Assembly: GCF_019429525.1 (NCBI RefSeq)
Contig: NZ_JAHXZL010000005.1
Location: 1-64,000 of the forward strand
Length of the DNA: 64,000 bases
Direction: 5' to 3'
Source of the DNA: Sphingomonas folli
GTDB taxonomy: Bacteria > Pseudomonadota > Alphaproteobacteria > Sphingomonadales > Sphingomonadaceae
The translations under genes were made by a program, and so were the position numbers. The notes beneath the pieces were generated by a model. The model made no database searches. It was not told the origin of the DNA and saw nothing but the letters and a program-made list of their open reading frames with translations. Positions 8,479 through 16,739 of this stretch are shown piece after piece (positions within the stretch are counted from its first letter, which is position 1; every line of letters starts with the position of its first letter).

Positions 8479-10911
8479 ATGACCTGCTCCTCGCTGTACG
8501 CTCGCGCGCGCGTCGCCGCCGCGCTGTCGCTGCTGGCGCTGCTGGCACTGCTGCCGGCGCCACTCGCCGCCGCCGAGGTCGACCCGGTCACCGCCGCCAC
8601 CGCGCGGCTGATCAAGGCGGAGCGGGAAGTGCGCGCGGTCGACGGCGCGCTCGACCAGTCGGCCGATCGCGAGGCGCGCGACACACTGCGCGAGCGAGTC
8701 AATGCCGCGCGCGAGGACGCCGCCGCCGCCGCCGACGACCTCACCGACCAGCTCGCCCTGGTCGACGCGCGCGCCGCGCAGCTCGGCCCCGCCGCCGCGA
8801 GCGAGGCGCCCGACTTGGCCGCGCAGCGCGCGCGGCTGGCGCGCCAGCGCACCGCGATCGATTCGAACAGCAAGCGCGGGCGACTGATCGCGGTCGAGGC
8901 GCAGCAACTGGTCGAGGAGATCGACCGCACCGAGGCCGAGCAGTTCAGCCAGACGATCGCGGCGCGCGTTCCCTCGCCGCTGTCGCCCGCTTTCTGGGGA
9001 GCGGTGCTCCAGGCGGCACCGCGCGACCTGCGCCGGATCGAGGTGATGCTCACGCTCGGCACGCGCCAGCTCGCCGCGGGCTGGCGCGACGCGCCGATCT
9101 GGCCAGCGCTACTCGGCCTGCTTGTCGCGCTCGCGATCGCCCTGCCGGGGCGCGCCGCGGCGGTCCGGGTCGGGCTGCGCTTCCTGATCGACGACGCGCC
9201 GGGCCATCGCGTGCGCCGCTCGGGCAACGCGATCTGGCGCGTACTGGTCGGCACGCTCACCCCGCTGCTCGCCAGCTTCGCGCTGGTGCAGGGGCTGCGC
9301 TGGTCCGGGCTGGTGCCCGCGGTGTGGAGCGACCTGGCGGACTCGTTCGTCCAGGCGACCTCCTTCGCCGGCTTCACCGTCGCGGTCACCGGCGCGGTGC
9401 TGATGCGCCACCAGCCGAGCTGGCGGGTCGCGCCGATCGCCGACGACGTCGCGCGGCGGCTGCGCCCGTTCAGCTGGCTGCTCGCCGCGGTCGCTTTCTT
9501 CGCGATCATGGTCGAGCGCTTCAACACGTTGGTCGGCGCCAGCGCCGCCGCGCTGAGCGCGACCCAGGCGATCGAGGCGCTGCTCCACCTCGCGCTCCTC
9601 GCCGCGGCCCTGGTCGCGCTCGGGCGGCTGCGCGCCGCGCGTGCCGAGGACGAGGAGGCGCCCGCGCGCGCGGGGCTCGGCGCGGCGGCACTGGTCGCCT
9701 GGGTGGTGGTGCTGGTCGCCACCTTCGCGCTGCTGCTCGGCTATCTCGGGCTCGCGCGCTTCGCCGGGCAGCTGGTCGCCTGGGGGCTGGTGCTGGGCAG
9801 CGCCACCTTCCTGCTGATGGCGGCGATCGACGACGTCGCCACCACGGTGTTCGCGCGCGACGGCGGACTCGGGCGGACGCTGTCGCGCGCGCTCGGCGTG
9901 CGGGGCGCCCTGATCGAGCAGTTCGGCGTGCTCGCCTCGGGCGTGCTGCGGCTGGTGCTCGCGCTGACCGCCTTCGGGCTGCTCTTCTCGCCGTTCAACG
10001 GCGGCAACGGCGTCGGTGCGCTGGCCTCCCGCCTGGGGACGCTGGCGCAGGGCGTGCAGGTCGGCGGGATCGCGATCTCGCCGGGGACGATCCTGCGCGG
10101 CATCGTCGTGCTGTTCGTCGGGCTGGCGCTGGTGCGCGGCTTCATGCGCTGGCTCGAGCAGCGCTACCTGCCCGCCACCGACCTCGACGGGTCGGGGCGC
10201 AACTCGGTCAGCCTGGTGGCGCGCTACGTCGGCGTGGCGCTGGCGGTGATCTGGGCGCTGGCCTCGCTCGGCATCGGCGTGGAGCGGATCGCGCTCCTGC
10301 TCTCCGCGCTGTCGGTCGGCATCGGCTTCGGCCTGCAGGCGATCACCTCCAACTTCGTGTCGGGGTTGATCCTGCTGGCGGAGCGGCCGATCAAGATCGG
10401 CGACTGGATCCGCGTCGGCACCGACGAGGGCGACGTCAAGCGCATCAGCGTGCGCTCGACCGAGATCGCGCTGCCCGATCATTCCACGCTGATCGTTCCC
10501 AACAGCGAGCTGATCACCAAATCGGTGCTCAACAAGACGCTGGCGAGCCCGCTCGGCCGCATCCAGGTGCAATTCTCGGTGCCGCTGGAGAGCGACGCCG
10601 ACCGGGTGCGTGCGATCGTCGCCCAGGCCTTCGCCGACGAGAGCGCGATCCTCGACGATCCTGCTCCCGCGATCTTCATCGACTCGATCGTGGACGGGCG
10701 AATCTTCTTCAACTGCTTCGCGCACGTCGGCTCACCCCGCGCCGCGTACAGCGCCCGCAGCGCGATCTTCACCGTGCTGCTGCGGCGCTTCCGCGAGGAA
10801 GGGATCGAGCTCGGCACGGTGCCGCAACGGCTCGAGCTGCTCTCGCGCGACGCGGCGAGCGGCCTGGTTCGGGCCGACCTGCCGGGGGACGAGCGGCGCC
10901 CCTCCGCTTAG
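8479..10911 (+). CDS. MscS-family mechanosensitive channel with DUF3772-type N-terminal domain
   Basis: 810 residues from the ATG at 8479, where a signal peptide begins (hydrophobic ALSLLALLALLPAPLAAA, cleaved near LAAAE). A helical, charged periplasmic region rich in Ala/Arg/Asp (about 25-175) is followed by many membrane segments, and then the MscS core: pore helix and beta domain contain GIGFGLQAITSNFVSGLIL, ERPIKIGDWI and LIVPNSELI. This is the long, multi-domain class of MscS channels (KefA/MscK-like in plan) that release solutes under hypo-osmotic stress. The frame extends upstream of the chosen start, but only antisense to the halogenase gene. Confidence 0.92.
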   Translation: MTCSSLYARARVAAALSLLALLALLPAPLAAAEVDPVTAATARLIKAEREVRAVDGALDQSADREARDTLRERVNAAREDAAAAADDLTDQLALVDARAAQLGPAAASEAPDLAAQRARLARQRTAIDSNSKRGRLIAVEAQQLVEEIDRTEAEQFSQTIAARVPSPLSPAFWGAVLQAAPRDLRRIEVMLTLGTRQLAAGWRDAPIWPALLGLLVALAIALPGRAAAVRVGLRFLIDDAPGHRVRRSGNAIWRVLVGTLTPLLASFALVQGLRWSGLVPAVWSDLADSFVQATSFAGFTVAVTGAVLMRHQPSWRVAPIADDVARRLRPFSWLLAAVAFFAIMVERFNTLVGASAAALSATQAIEALLHLALLAAALVALGRLRAARAEDEEAPARAGLGAAALVAWVVVLVATFALLLGYLGLARFAGQLVAWGLVLGSATFLLMAAIDDVATTVFARDGGLGRTLSRALGVRGALIEQFGVLASGVLRLVLALTAFGLLFSPFNGGNGVGALASRLGTLAQGVQVGGIAISPGTILRGIVVLFVGLALVRGFMRWLEQRYLPATDLDGSGRNSVSLVARYVGVALAVIWALASLGIGVERIALLLSALSVGIGFGLQAITSNFVSGLILLAERPIKIGDWIRVGTDEGDVKRISVRSTEIALPDHSTLIVPNSELITKSVLNKTLASPLGRIQVQFSVPLESDADRVRAIVAQAFADESAILDDPAPAIFIDSIVDGRIFFNCFAHVGSPRAAYSARSAIFTVLLRRFREEGIELGTVPQRLELLSRDAASGLVRADLPGDERRPSA

Positions 10912-11236
10912 CCGGTCGCTATGCGAGTCCGCCCCGTGATCGAACCGAGTCCGGGGTGACGGAGGTGTGTGGCGCCGCTCTTCTCGAACAGGCGAGGACA
11001 TCGGGTCGGCACGATGGAGTCGGATGGATCCAGCATCGGATTCGAGAGATCGGATGTGCGTACGCGGCGCTCCCCCCTCCGAACAGGGGGGCTCTCGAAC
11101 ACGGAGCCCACTATCACTGCGGCTCCGCAACGTTCGGGCAATTGGAAGGAATCGCGGGCACCGGGTTAGTGTATCGTCAGCCCATCCGCTCTATGGCTCG
11201 ACGCGGGGAAGGCGCGGGCACGCGATCGGGGGTGCG
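10912..11236. other. intergenic region with a hairpin; no gene seen
   Basis: The 325 bp between the channel gene and the GGDEF-EAL gene hold no convincing gene. A perfect six-G/six-C hairpin (CCCCCC at 11072-11077, GGGGGG at 11086-11091, eight-base loop) could act as a terminator for the channel gene but has no T-run after it. A promoter for the next gene presumably lies in the last 100 bp; no clear hexamer pair stands out. Confidence 0.5.
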
Positions 11237-13192
11237 ATGGTGAGGCGGCTGTATCGTTGGTACGCCGGGATCGGGGACGATCCGCGGCTGGCGATCGCGC
11301 AGGTCACCAACCTCTATCGCCAGGTGCCGCTGCTCTACGGCCTGCTGCTGATCAACTCCTTCGCCGTCGCGGTGACGCATCGCGACAGCGCGCCGGCGTC
11401 GCTGACCGTGACGATCCCGGCGCTGCTGTTCGTGGTAACGTTCGTGCGGCTGGTGCGCTGGGCGCGCGCGGGGCGGAGCGGCGTCGTGCCCTCGCCCGCG
11501 ACGGCGCGGCGACAGCTGCGCACGATCACCGCCGCCGCGGCGCCGGTCGCCACCGCCTATATGGTGTGGTCGCTGCTGCTGATGGGATACGGCGGCGCGG
11601 CGCAGCAGACCCATGCCGCGGTCTATCTCTCCACTACGGTGATGGGATGCGTCTTCTGCCTGATGTCGCTGCCCCAGGCCGCGCTGCTGGTGGCGATGAT
11701 GGTGGTGCCGCCCTTCATCGCCGCCTGCCTGGCGCACTATCAGGTCATGTTCGCGGTGATCGCCACCAACGTCGCGCTGGTGGTCGCCGTTTTGCTGCGC
11801 GTGCTGTTCAACAGCTTCGACTATTTCCGCGATCAGGTGGCGGCGCGCGCCGCGCTGGAGCGTCAGCACGCCGAGCTGGTACGGCTCAACGCCGAGAACG
11901 GCCGGCTCGCGCTGACCGACAGCCTCACCGCGTTGCCCAACCGCCGCCAGTTCCACCACGACCTCGACCTGCTCGCCGCCGCGCGCGACGAGATGCCCTT
12001 CGCGGTGGGGCTGCTCGACCTCGACCGGTTCAAGCCGGTCAACGACACCTATGGCCATCAGGTCGGCGACCTTCTGCTGGTCGAGCTGGCGCGGCGGATG
12101 TGCGCCATCGCGGGCGGCGCCACCACCGTCTACCGGCTCGGCGGCGACGAGTTCGGGCTGCTCACCGTCGGCGCGCGCGACGAGGCGGTCGCGGCGGCCG
12201 AGTGGCTGTGCCAGAGCATCGCCGCGCCGTTCAGCGTCGGCGAGCTGCGCGTCGCGGTCGGCGGCTCGCTCGGGCTGGCGCTGTCGGGCGATGCGGGCGC
12301 ACCCGTCAAGCCGGCGGGCGAGCTGTTCGATCGCGCCGACTACGCGCTGTATCATGCCAAGCGGGTCAACGGCGGGGGCACCTGCGTCTTCACCCCCGAC
12401 ATGGCGCGCGCGATCCGCACCGACCGCGCGATCGAGGCGGCGCTTCAGGCGAGCGCGCTCGACGAGGAGCTGCGCGTCGTCGCCCAGCCGATCCTCGCCG
12501 CGGCGAGCGGTACCGTGGTCGCGGTGGAGTGGCTCGCGCGCTGGCGCAGTCCGCTGGTCGGCGAGGTGCCGCCGGCCGAGTTCATCGCCATCGCCGAGCG
12601 ATCGTCGCTGATCCACGGCATCACCCTGGCGGTGGTGCGCAAGGGGCTGGCGGCGTCGCACGCGCTGCCGGGCGACCTGGCGCTGTCGTTCAACCTCTCG
12701 GCGTGCGACCTCCACTCGCCCGCGACCATGGCAGCGATCGAGCGCGAGATCGCCGCCTCGGGCGTGGCGCCAGAGCGAATCTGGATCGAGGTGACCGAGA
12801 CCGCGGTGATGCGCGACCCGCCCGCCGCCGCGCGCGCGCTGACACAGCTGCGCGCCCGCGGCATCAAGGTGGCGCTCGACGATTTCGGCACCGGCCACTC
12901 CAGCCTCAGCAACCTTCACCAGCTACCGCTCGACAAGGTCAAGATCGACCGCAGCTTCCTCGCTGACGTGGAAGCGTCGCGCGGCTGGGCGGTGGTGGCG
13001 GCGGTGGTGGCGTTGTGCCGCTCGCTCGCGCTGGAATGCGTGGCCGAGGGAGTGGAGACCGAGGCGCAGCTCGACGCGCTGCTGCGGATCGGCTGCGGCG
13101 CGGTGCAGGGCTATCTGTTCTCGCCCCCGGTCGAGGCCGAGGCGGCGGCGGCGCTGGTGCGCGATTGGCAGCGGCGGCGCGAGGCGGCCTAG
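11237..13192 (+). CDS. membrane-bound GGDEF-EAL cyclic-di-GMP signalling protein
   Basis: 651 residues; the start is the ATG after GATCGGGGGTGCG. About five membrane helices fill the first 210 residues, followed by a short coiled region, a GGDEF domain and an EAL domain. The cyclase signature is intact (RLGGDEFGLL, about residue 300) with a normal LTDSLTALPNRR entry. In the phosphodiesterase half the EAL motif reads EWL (VAVEWLARW), but the catalytic glutamate, the DDFGTGHSS loop, the lysine in DKVKIDRSF and the AEGVET glutamate are present. It could therefore make and degrade c-di-GMP, with uncertain balance. The sensor part is unrecognised. Confidence 0.92.
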   Translation: MVRRLYRWYAGIGDDPRLAIAQVTNLYRQVPLLYGLLLINSFAVAVTHRDSAPASLTVTIPALLFVVTFVRLVRWARAGRSGVVPSPATARRQLRTITAAAAPVATAYMVWSLLLMGYGGAAQQTHAAVYLSTTVMGCVFCLMSLPQAALLVAMMVVPPFIAACLAHYQVMFAVIATNVALVVAVLLRVLFNSFDYFRDQVAARAALERQHAELVRLNAENGRLALTDSLTALPNRRQFHHDLDLLAAARDEMPFAVGLLDLDRFKPVNDTYGHQVGDLLLVELARRMCAIAGGATTVYRLGGDEFGLLTVGARDEAVAAAEWLCQSIAAPFSVGELRVAVGGSLGLALSGDAGAPVKPAGELFDRADYALYHAKRVNGGGTCVFTPDMARAIRTDRAIEAALQASALDEELRVVAQPILAAASGTVVAVEWLARWRSPLVGEVPPAEFIAIAERSSLIHGITLAVVRKGLAASHALPGDLALSFNLSACDLHSPATMAAIEREIAASGVAPERIWIEVTETAVMRDPPAAARALTQLRARGIKVALDDFGTGHSSLSNLHQLPLDKVKIDRSFLADVEASRGWAVVAAVVALCRSLALECVAEGVETEAQLDALLRIGCGAVQGYLFSPPVEAEAAAALVRDWQRRREAA

Positions 13193-13294
13193 TTCGGCAT
13201 GCTGCGCGAGATGCCGACTCCCTTTCTTCCGTCTTCCTAAACTCGTCTCGGAGTCCACCGCCGCGCTAGCTCCTCACGCTTCAGGAGTGCGGCC

Positions 13295-13361
13295 CTGTTG
13301 ATCCCGATGATCTCAGGATGAGGCGAGCGAGATAGGCGACCTGTCCGCATGGGATCAACAG
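13295..13361. terminator. long inverted repeat between convergent genes (possible bidirectional terminator or small RNA)
   Basis: CTGTTGATCCC at 13295-13305 is exactly complementary to GGGATCAACAG at 13351-13361, an 11-bp outer stem. The 45-base interior has a second pairing, ATCTC with GAGAT. A smaller hairpin, CTCCT/AGGAG, precedes it at about 13271-13287. The structure sits exactly between the 3' ends of the GGDEF-EAL and LacI genes, where a bidirectional terminator would be expected, but there is no T-run on either side and the folded middle is larger than a terminator needs. Confidence 0.45.
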
Positions 13362-13369
13362 CGCCCCTC

Positions 13370-14419
13370 TCACCGCGGCTTCGCGGTCGAGGCGCGGACC
13401 TTGAGCTCGCCCGCGATCACGACCGGCGCGGCGGGGCGCGCGCGCCCGCCGAGCTGCGCGATGATCAGCTCCACCGCGCGCGCCGTCGTCGCCGCGATCG
13501 GCTGCTCCAGCGCGGTGAGTGGCGGGTGCGCGAAGCGCGCGATCGGCGTGTCGTCGAAGCTCACCACCGACAGATCCTCGGGCACGCCGAGACCGCGCTC
13601 GCGCGCCGCGGCGAGCACGCCCAGCGCCATCTGGTCGCTGCTCGCCAGGATCGCGCTCGGCGGTACCGTGGCACCGAGCAACCGGCGCGCCGCCGCCTCG
13701 CCGCTCGGGAAATCGAAGTTGCCGACCTCGAGCAGCCCCTCGCAGCTCGCCCCGGCGTCGCGCATCGCGCCGCGCCAGCCGTCGGCGCGCTGCGCGCTGG
13801 TGGTGTAATCGTCCGGTCCGGCGACGAAGCCGATGCGGCGATGGCCCAGCGCGAGCAGATGCTCGGTCGCGCGCCGCGCCCCCGCCTCGTCCGCCATCGA
13901 CAGCACGATCCCCGCACCTCCGCCCTGCGCGCCGATCCGCGCGAAGGCGATGTCGTGGCGGTCGAGCAGCTCGGCGATCAGCGGGTTGTCCGAGTGCGGC
14001 GGGGTGAGGATCACGCCGTCTGGCTGGAGCGCGGCGATCGTCGCGGCCAGCTCGCGCTCGATCCGGTCGCCGTGCGTGTCGACCAGCTCGAGCAGCAGGC
14101 GATAGCCGTGGCGCGCGCAGGTCAGCATGCCGCCGAGCAGCATCTGGTCGACCCAGTCGGTGCCCTGCCGCGCGCGCCAGTCGCTGATCGTGCGGTCGCG
14201 GTCGTTGAGCGCGAGGATGAGGTAGCTGCGCGAGCCGCCCATGCGCTGCGCCGCGAGCGAGGGGACATAGCCGAGCCTGGCGATCGCCTCGCGCACGCGC
14301 TCGGCCATCGCCGGGCGGACGTTGGGCTCGTTGTTGATCACCCGGCTGACGGTCTGTAGCGAGACGCCGGCGTCCGCCGCGACATGCTTGATCGTGACCG
14401 ACTGACGCCGCCGTGCCAT
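13370..14419 (-). CDS. LacI-family transcriptional regulator
   Basis: 349 residues. The N-terminal helix-turn-helix and hinge are textbook: TIKHVAADAGVSLQTVSRVI followed by VREAIARLGYVPS. The periplasmic-binding-protein-like effector domain follows, with the usual GHRRIGFVAGP, FPSGEAAARRLL, AILASSDQMALGVLAAA and SVVSFDDTPIARF segments. It is divergent from the MFS transporter gene with about 110 bp between starts, and is the most likely regulator of that permease and perhaps of the TonB receptor/glycosidase pair. The inducer is presumably a sugar or glycoside. Confidence 0.93.
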   Translation of the reverse strand: MARRRQSVTIKHVAADAGVSLQTVSRVINNEPNVRPAMAERVREAIARLGYVPSLAAQRMGGSRSYLILALNDRDRTISDWRARQGTDWVDQMLLGGMLTCARHGYRLLLELVDTHGDRIERELAATIAALQPDGVILTPPHSDNPLIAELLDRHDIAFARIGAQGGGAGIVLSMADEAGARRATEHLLALGHRRIGFVAGPDDYTTSAQRADGWRGAMRDAGASCEGLLEVGNFDFPSGEAAARRLLGATVPPSAILASSDQMALGVLAAARERGLGVPEDLSVVSFDDTPIARFAHPPLTALEQPIAATTARAVELIIAQLGGRARPAAPVVIAGELKVRASTAKPR

Positions 14420-14529
14420 CTGTGCTCCCCCGAACGCCGGTCACTCCGGTCGGCCTGCCATAGCCAAGCCCGCGGCGCCCCGCCATCGCGTTGAGGTCCG
14501 GGGTGGCGCACCCGGCACCTGGGCCTATC

Positions 14530-15744
14530 ATGCGCGAGTCCATGGCCTTCACCGCCCTTCCCCGACCAGCGCGCCCGGCGTGGTTCCTGCTCGCCTTCGC
14601 GCTCGCCAACGCCGGCGGGGTGATCGGCTACCTGCCGCTGCTCACCTTGCTGCTGCCGCTCAAGATCCACGCCGTCGCGGGCGACGCGCGCATCCCGCTG
14701 CTGAGCCTCACCGCGATCTGCGGCGCGGTGGCGGCGAGCGCGTCCAACGTGCTGTTCGGCTGGCTGAGCGACCGCTCGGTGGTGCGCGGCGGCGGCCGGC
14801 GGCGCTGGATCGCGGGCGGGCTGGTCGCGACCGCGGCGAGCTACGCGCTGGTGGCGGCGGCGCCGGGCGCGGCGACGATCGTGGCGGCGGTGGTGCTGTT
14901 CCAGGTCGCGATCAACGCGGTGCTCGCGCCGCTGCTGCCGATCCTGGCGGACGAGGTGCCCGACTCGCGCAAGGGTCTCGCCGCCGGGCTGATCGCGCTC
15001 GGCAACCCGGTCGCGGCGCTGGTCTCGGCGCTGCTGGTGGCGGACGAGGCGCTCGGCGACGCCACGCGGCTGGCGCTGCTGCCGCTGCTCACCGCGCTGA
15101 CGCTGCTGCCGCTGCTGCTCCTTCGCGGCGACGCTGGCGCGGGCGATCCTGCCCCGGCGACCGCGCCGCGATTGCCGCGCCGCGACCTGCTGATCGCCGC
15201 CGCGGCGCGGCTGCTGATGCAGCTCGCCAACGCCGCGCTGTCGCTCTACCTGCTCTACGTGTTCGAGAGCGTCGCGCCGGGCGAACGCCCGCTCGTGCTC
15301 GCGCGCCAGGTCGGGACGCTGCTGACGATCTGCTACCTCCTTCCCTTGCCGCTCGCGCTGCTGGTCGGACGCTGGTCGGACCGAGTCGGGCGGCGCCAGC
15401 CCTTCCTGGTCGCCGCGGGATCGGTCGCGGTCGCCGGGCTGGCGGCGATGGCGCTGGCGGGCGGCACCACCGCCGCGGCGGTCGGCTTCGCGACCTATTC
15501 GATCGGCTCGGCGGTGTTCCTCGCGCTCCACTCGGCCTTCGCGCTGCAGCTGCTGCCCGACCCCGGGCGGCGCGGGCGCGATCTGGGGCTGCTCAACCTC
15601 ACCAACACGCTGCCATCGCTGCTCGGCCCGCTGCTGACCTGGTCGCTGGCCACGCCGCGGGACTTCGCGCTGCTGCTGACGGTGCTGGCGGTGCTCACCG
15701 CGCTCGGCACCGCGGCGGTGACGCTGGTGCGTGCGCGGCGCTGA
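14530..15744 (+). CDS. MFS transporter (sugar/glycoside:cation symporter type)
   Basis: 404 residues with 12 predicted membrane segments. The loops between helices 2-3 and 8-9 carry the MFS signature in the form GWLSDRSVVRGGGRRRW and VGRWSDRVGRRQPF; the first, with the arginine-rich end, resembles sucrose/maltose-type permeases. The start is uncertain: ATG at 14530 was chosen, with ATG 14542 and an upstream ATG at 14491 as alternatives. It is divergent from the LacI regulator, which points to inner-membrane uptake of the sugar released in the periplasm. Confidence 0.85.
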   Translation: MRESMAFTALPRPARPAWFLLAFALANAGGVIGYLPLLTLLLPLKIHAVAGDARIPLLSLTAICGAVAASASNVLFGWLSDRSVVRGGGRRRWIAGGLVATAASYALVAAAPGAATIVAAVVLFQVAINAVLAPLLPILADEVPDSRKGLAAGLIALGNPVAALVSALLVADEALGDATRLALLPLLTALTLLPLLLLRGDAGAGDPAPATAPRLPRRDLLIAAAARLLMQLANAALSLYLLYVFESVAPGERPLVLARQVGTLLTICYLLPLPLALLVGRWSDRVGRRQPFLVAAGSVAVAGLAAMALAGGTTAAAVGFATYSIGSAVFLALHSAFALQLLPDPGRRGRDLGLLNLTNTLPSLLGPLLTWSLATPRDFALLLTVLAVLTALGTAAVTLVRARR

Positions 15745-15784
15745 GGCGGTTGCCAGCGCCCCGGCAAGGTCGCACATCAGCGCC

Positions 15785-16690
15785 ATGTCCACCGGCCGCG
15801 CCGACCTGCCCGACCTCAGCTATTTCCTCGCGATCGCGCGCCACCTCAGCTTCGCGCGCGCGGCGGTGGAGCTGCGCGTCACCGCCTCGGCGCTGAGCCA
15901 CTCGATGAAGGCGCTGGAGGCGCGGCTCGGCGTGCGGCTGCTCCACCGCACCAACCGCAGCGTCACGCTGACCGCCGCGGGCGAGCAGCTGCGCGACTCG
16001 ATCAGCGACCCGCTGCGCGCGATCGACGGCGCGATCGAGGCGCTCAACCGCTTCCGCGACGCGCCGGCGGGGCGGATCCGGCTCAACGTGGTGGTCGACG
16101 CGGCGCGGCTGCTGCTGGCGCCCGTGCTGCCCGGCTTCGTCGAGCGCTACCCCGACATCGAGGTCGACGTGGTGGCGAGCAATCGGCTGGTCGACGTCGT
16201 CGGCGAGGGCTTCGACGCGGGCATCCGCTACGGCGGGACGGTGCCCGAGGACATGATCGCGCTGCGGCTCTCGCGCGACATCCGCTGGGTAGTGGCGGCC
16301 GCCCCGGCCTATCTCGAGCGCTTCGGCACGCCGTCGCACCCGCGCGACCTGGTGGGGCACCGCTGCGTGCGGCTGCGCCAGGGAGCGGGGCGGATCTACC
16401 ATTGGGAGTTCGAGCGCGGCGAGGAGGCGCTGGCGATCGACGTGCCCGGCGCGCTGACGATCGACGACACCGAGATCGGGCTGGCGCTCGCGCGCGGCGG
16501 TGCCGGGCTGATGTACGGGCCCGAGCCGGTCTTCGCGGGCGCGCTGGCGGCGGGCGCGCTGCGGCTGGTGCTGGACGACTGGGCGGCGGTGGGTGGCGGC
16601 TACCATCTCTATTACTCGAGCCGCCGCCAGGTGCCGACCGCGCTGCGCCTGCTCGCCGACCATATCCGCGAGCGCCGGCCGCTGGGGTGA
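15785..16690 (+). CDS. LysR-family transcriptional regulator
   Basis: 301 residues from the ATG at 15785, 40 bp after the transporter stop. The winged helix is in the first 65 residues (FLAIARHLSFARAAVELRV, SHSMKALEARLGVRLLHRTN), followed by a LysR substrate-binding domain with the YGGTVPEDMIALRL and RFGTPSHPRDLVGHRC segments that place it in the large, poorly characterised subgroup often found beside oxidoreductases. Its target and effector are not evident; LysR regulators usually control a divergent gene, but here the upstream neighbour is co-directional. Confidence 0.92.
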   Translation: MSTGRADLPDLSYFLAIARHLSFARAAVELRVTASALSHSMKALEARLGVRLLHRTNRSVTLTAAGEQLRDSISDPLRAIDGAIEALNRFRDAPAGRIRLNVVVDAARLLLAPVLPGFVERYPDIEVDVVASNRLVDVVGEGFDAGIRYGGTVPEDMIALRLSRDIRWVVAAAPAYLERFGTPSHPRDLVGHRCVRLRQGAGRIYHWEFERGEEALAIDVPGALTIDDTEIGLALARGGAGLMYGPEPVFAGALAAGALRLVLDDWAAVGGGYHLYYSSRRQVPTALRLLADHIRERRPLG

Positions 16691-16739
16691 GATCGGGGGG
16701 GAGCGGCGGAGCGCACGTGTGACGCGCGCGCGGCCGATC

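Noticed and set aside
9109..10725. 538-codon minus-strand frame opposite the MscS gene
   Set aside because: Antisense shadow with extreme Arg/Gln/His content.
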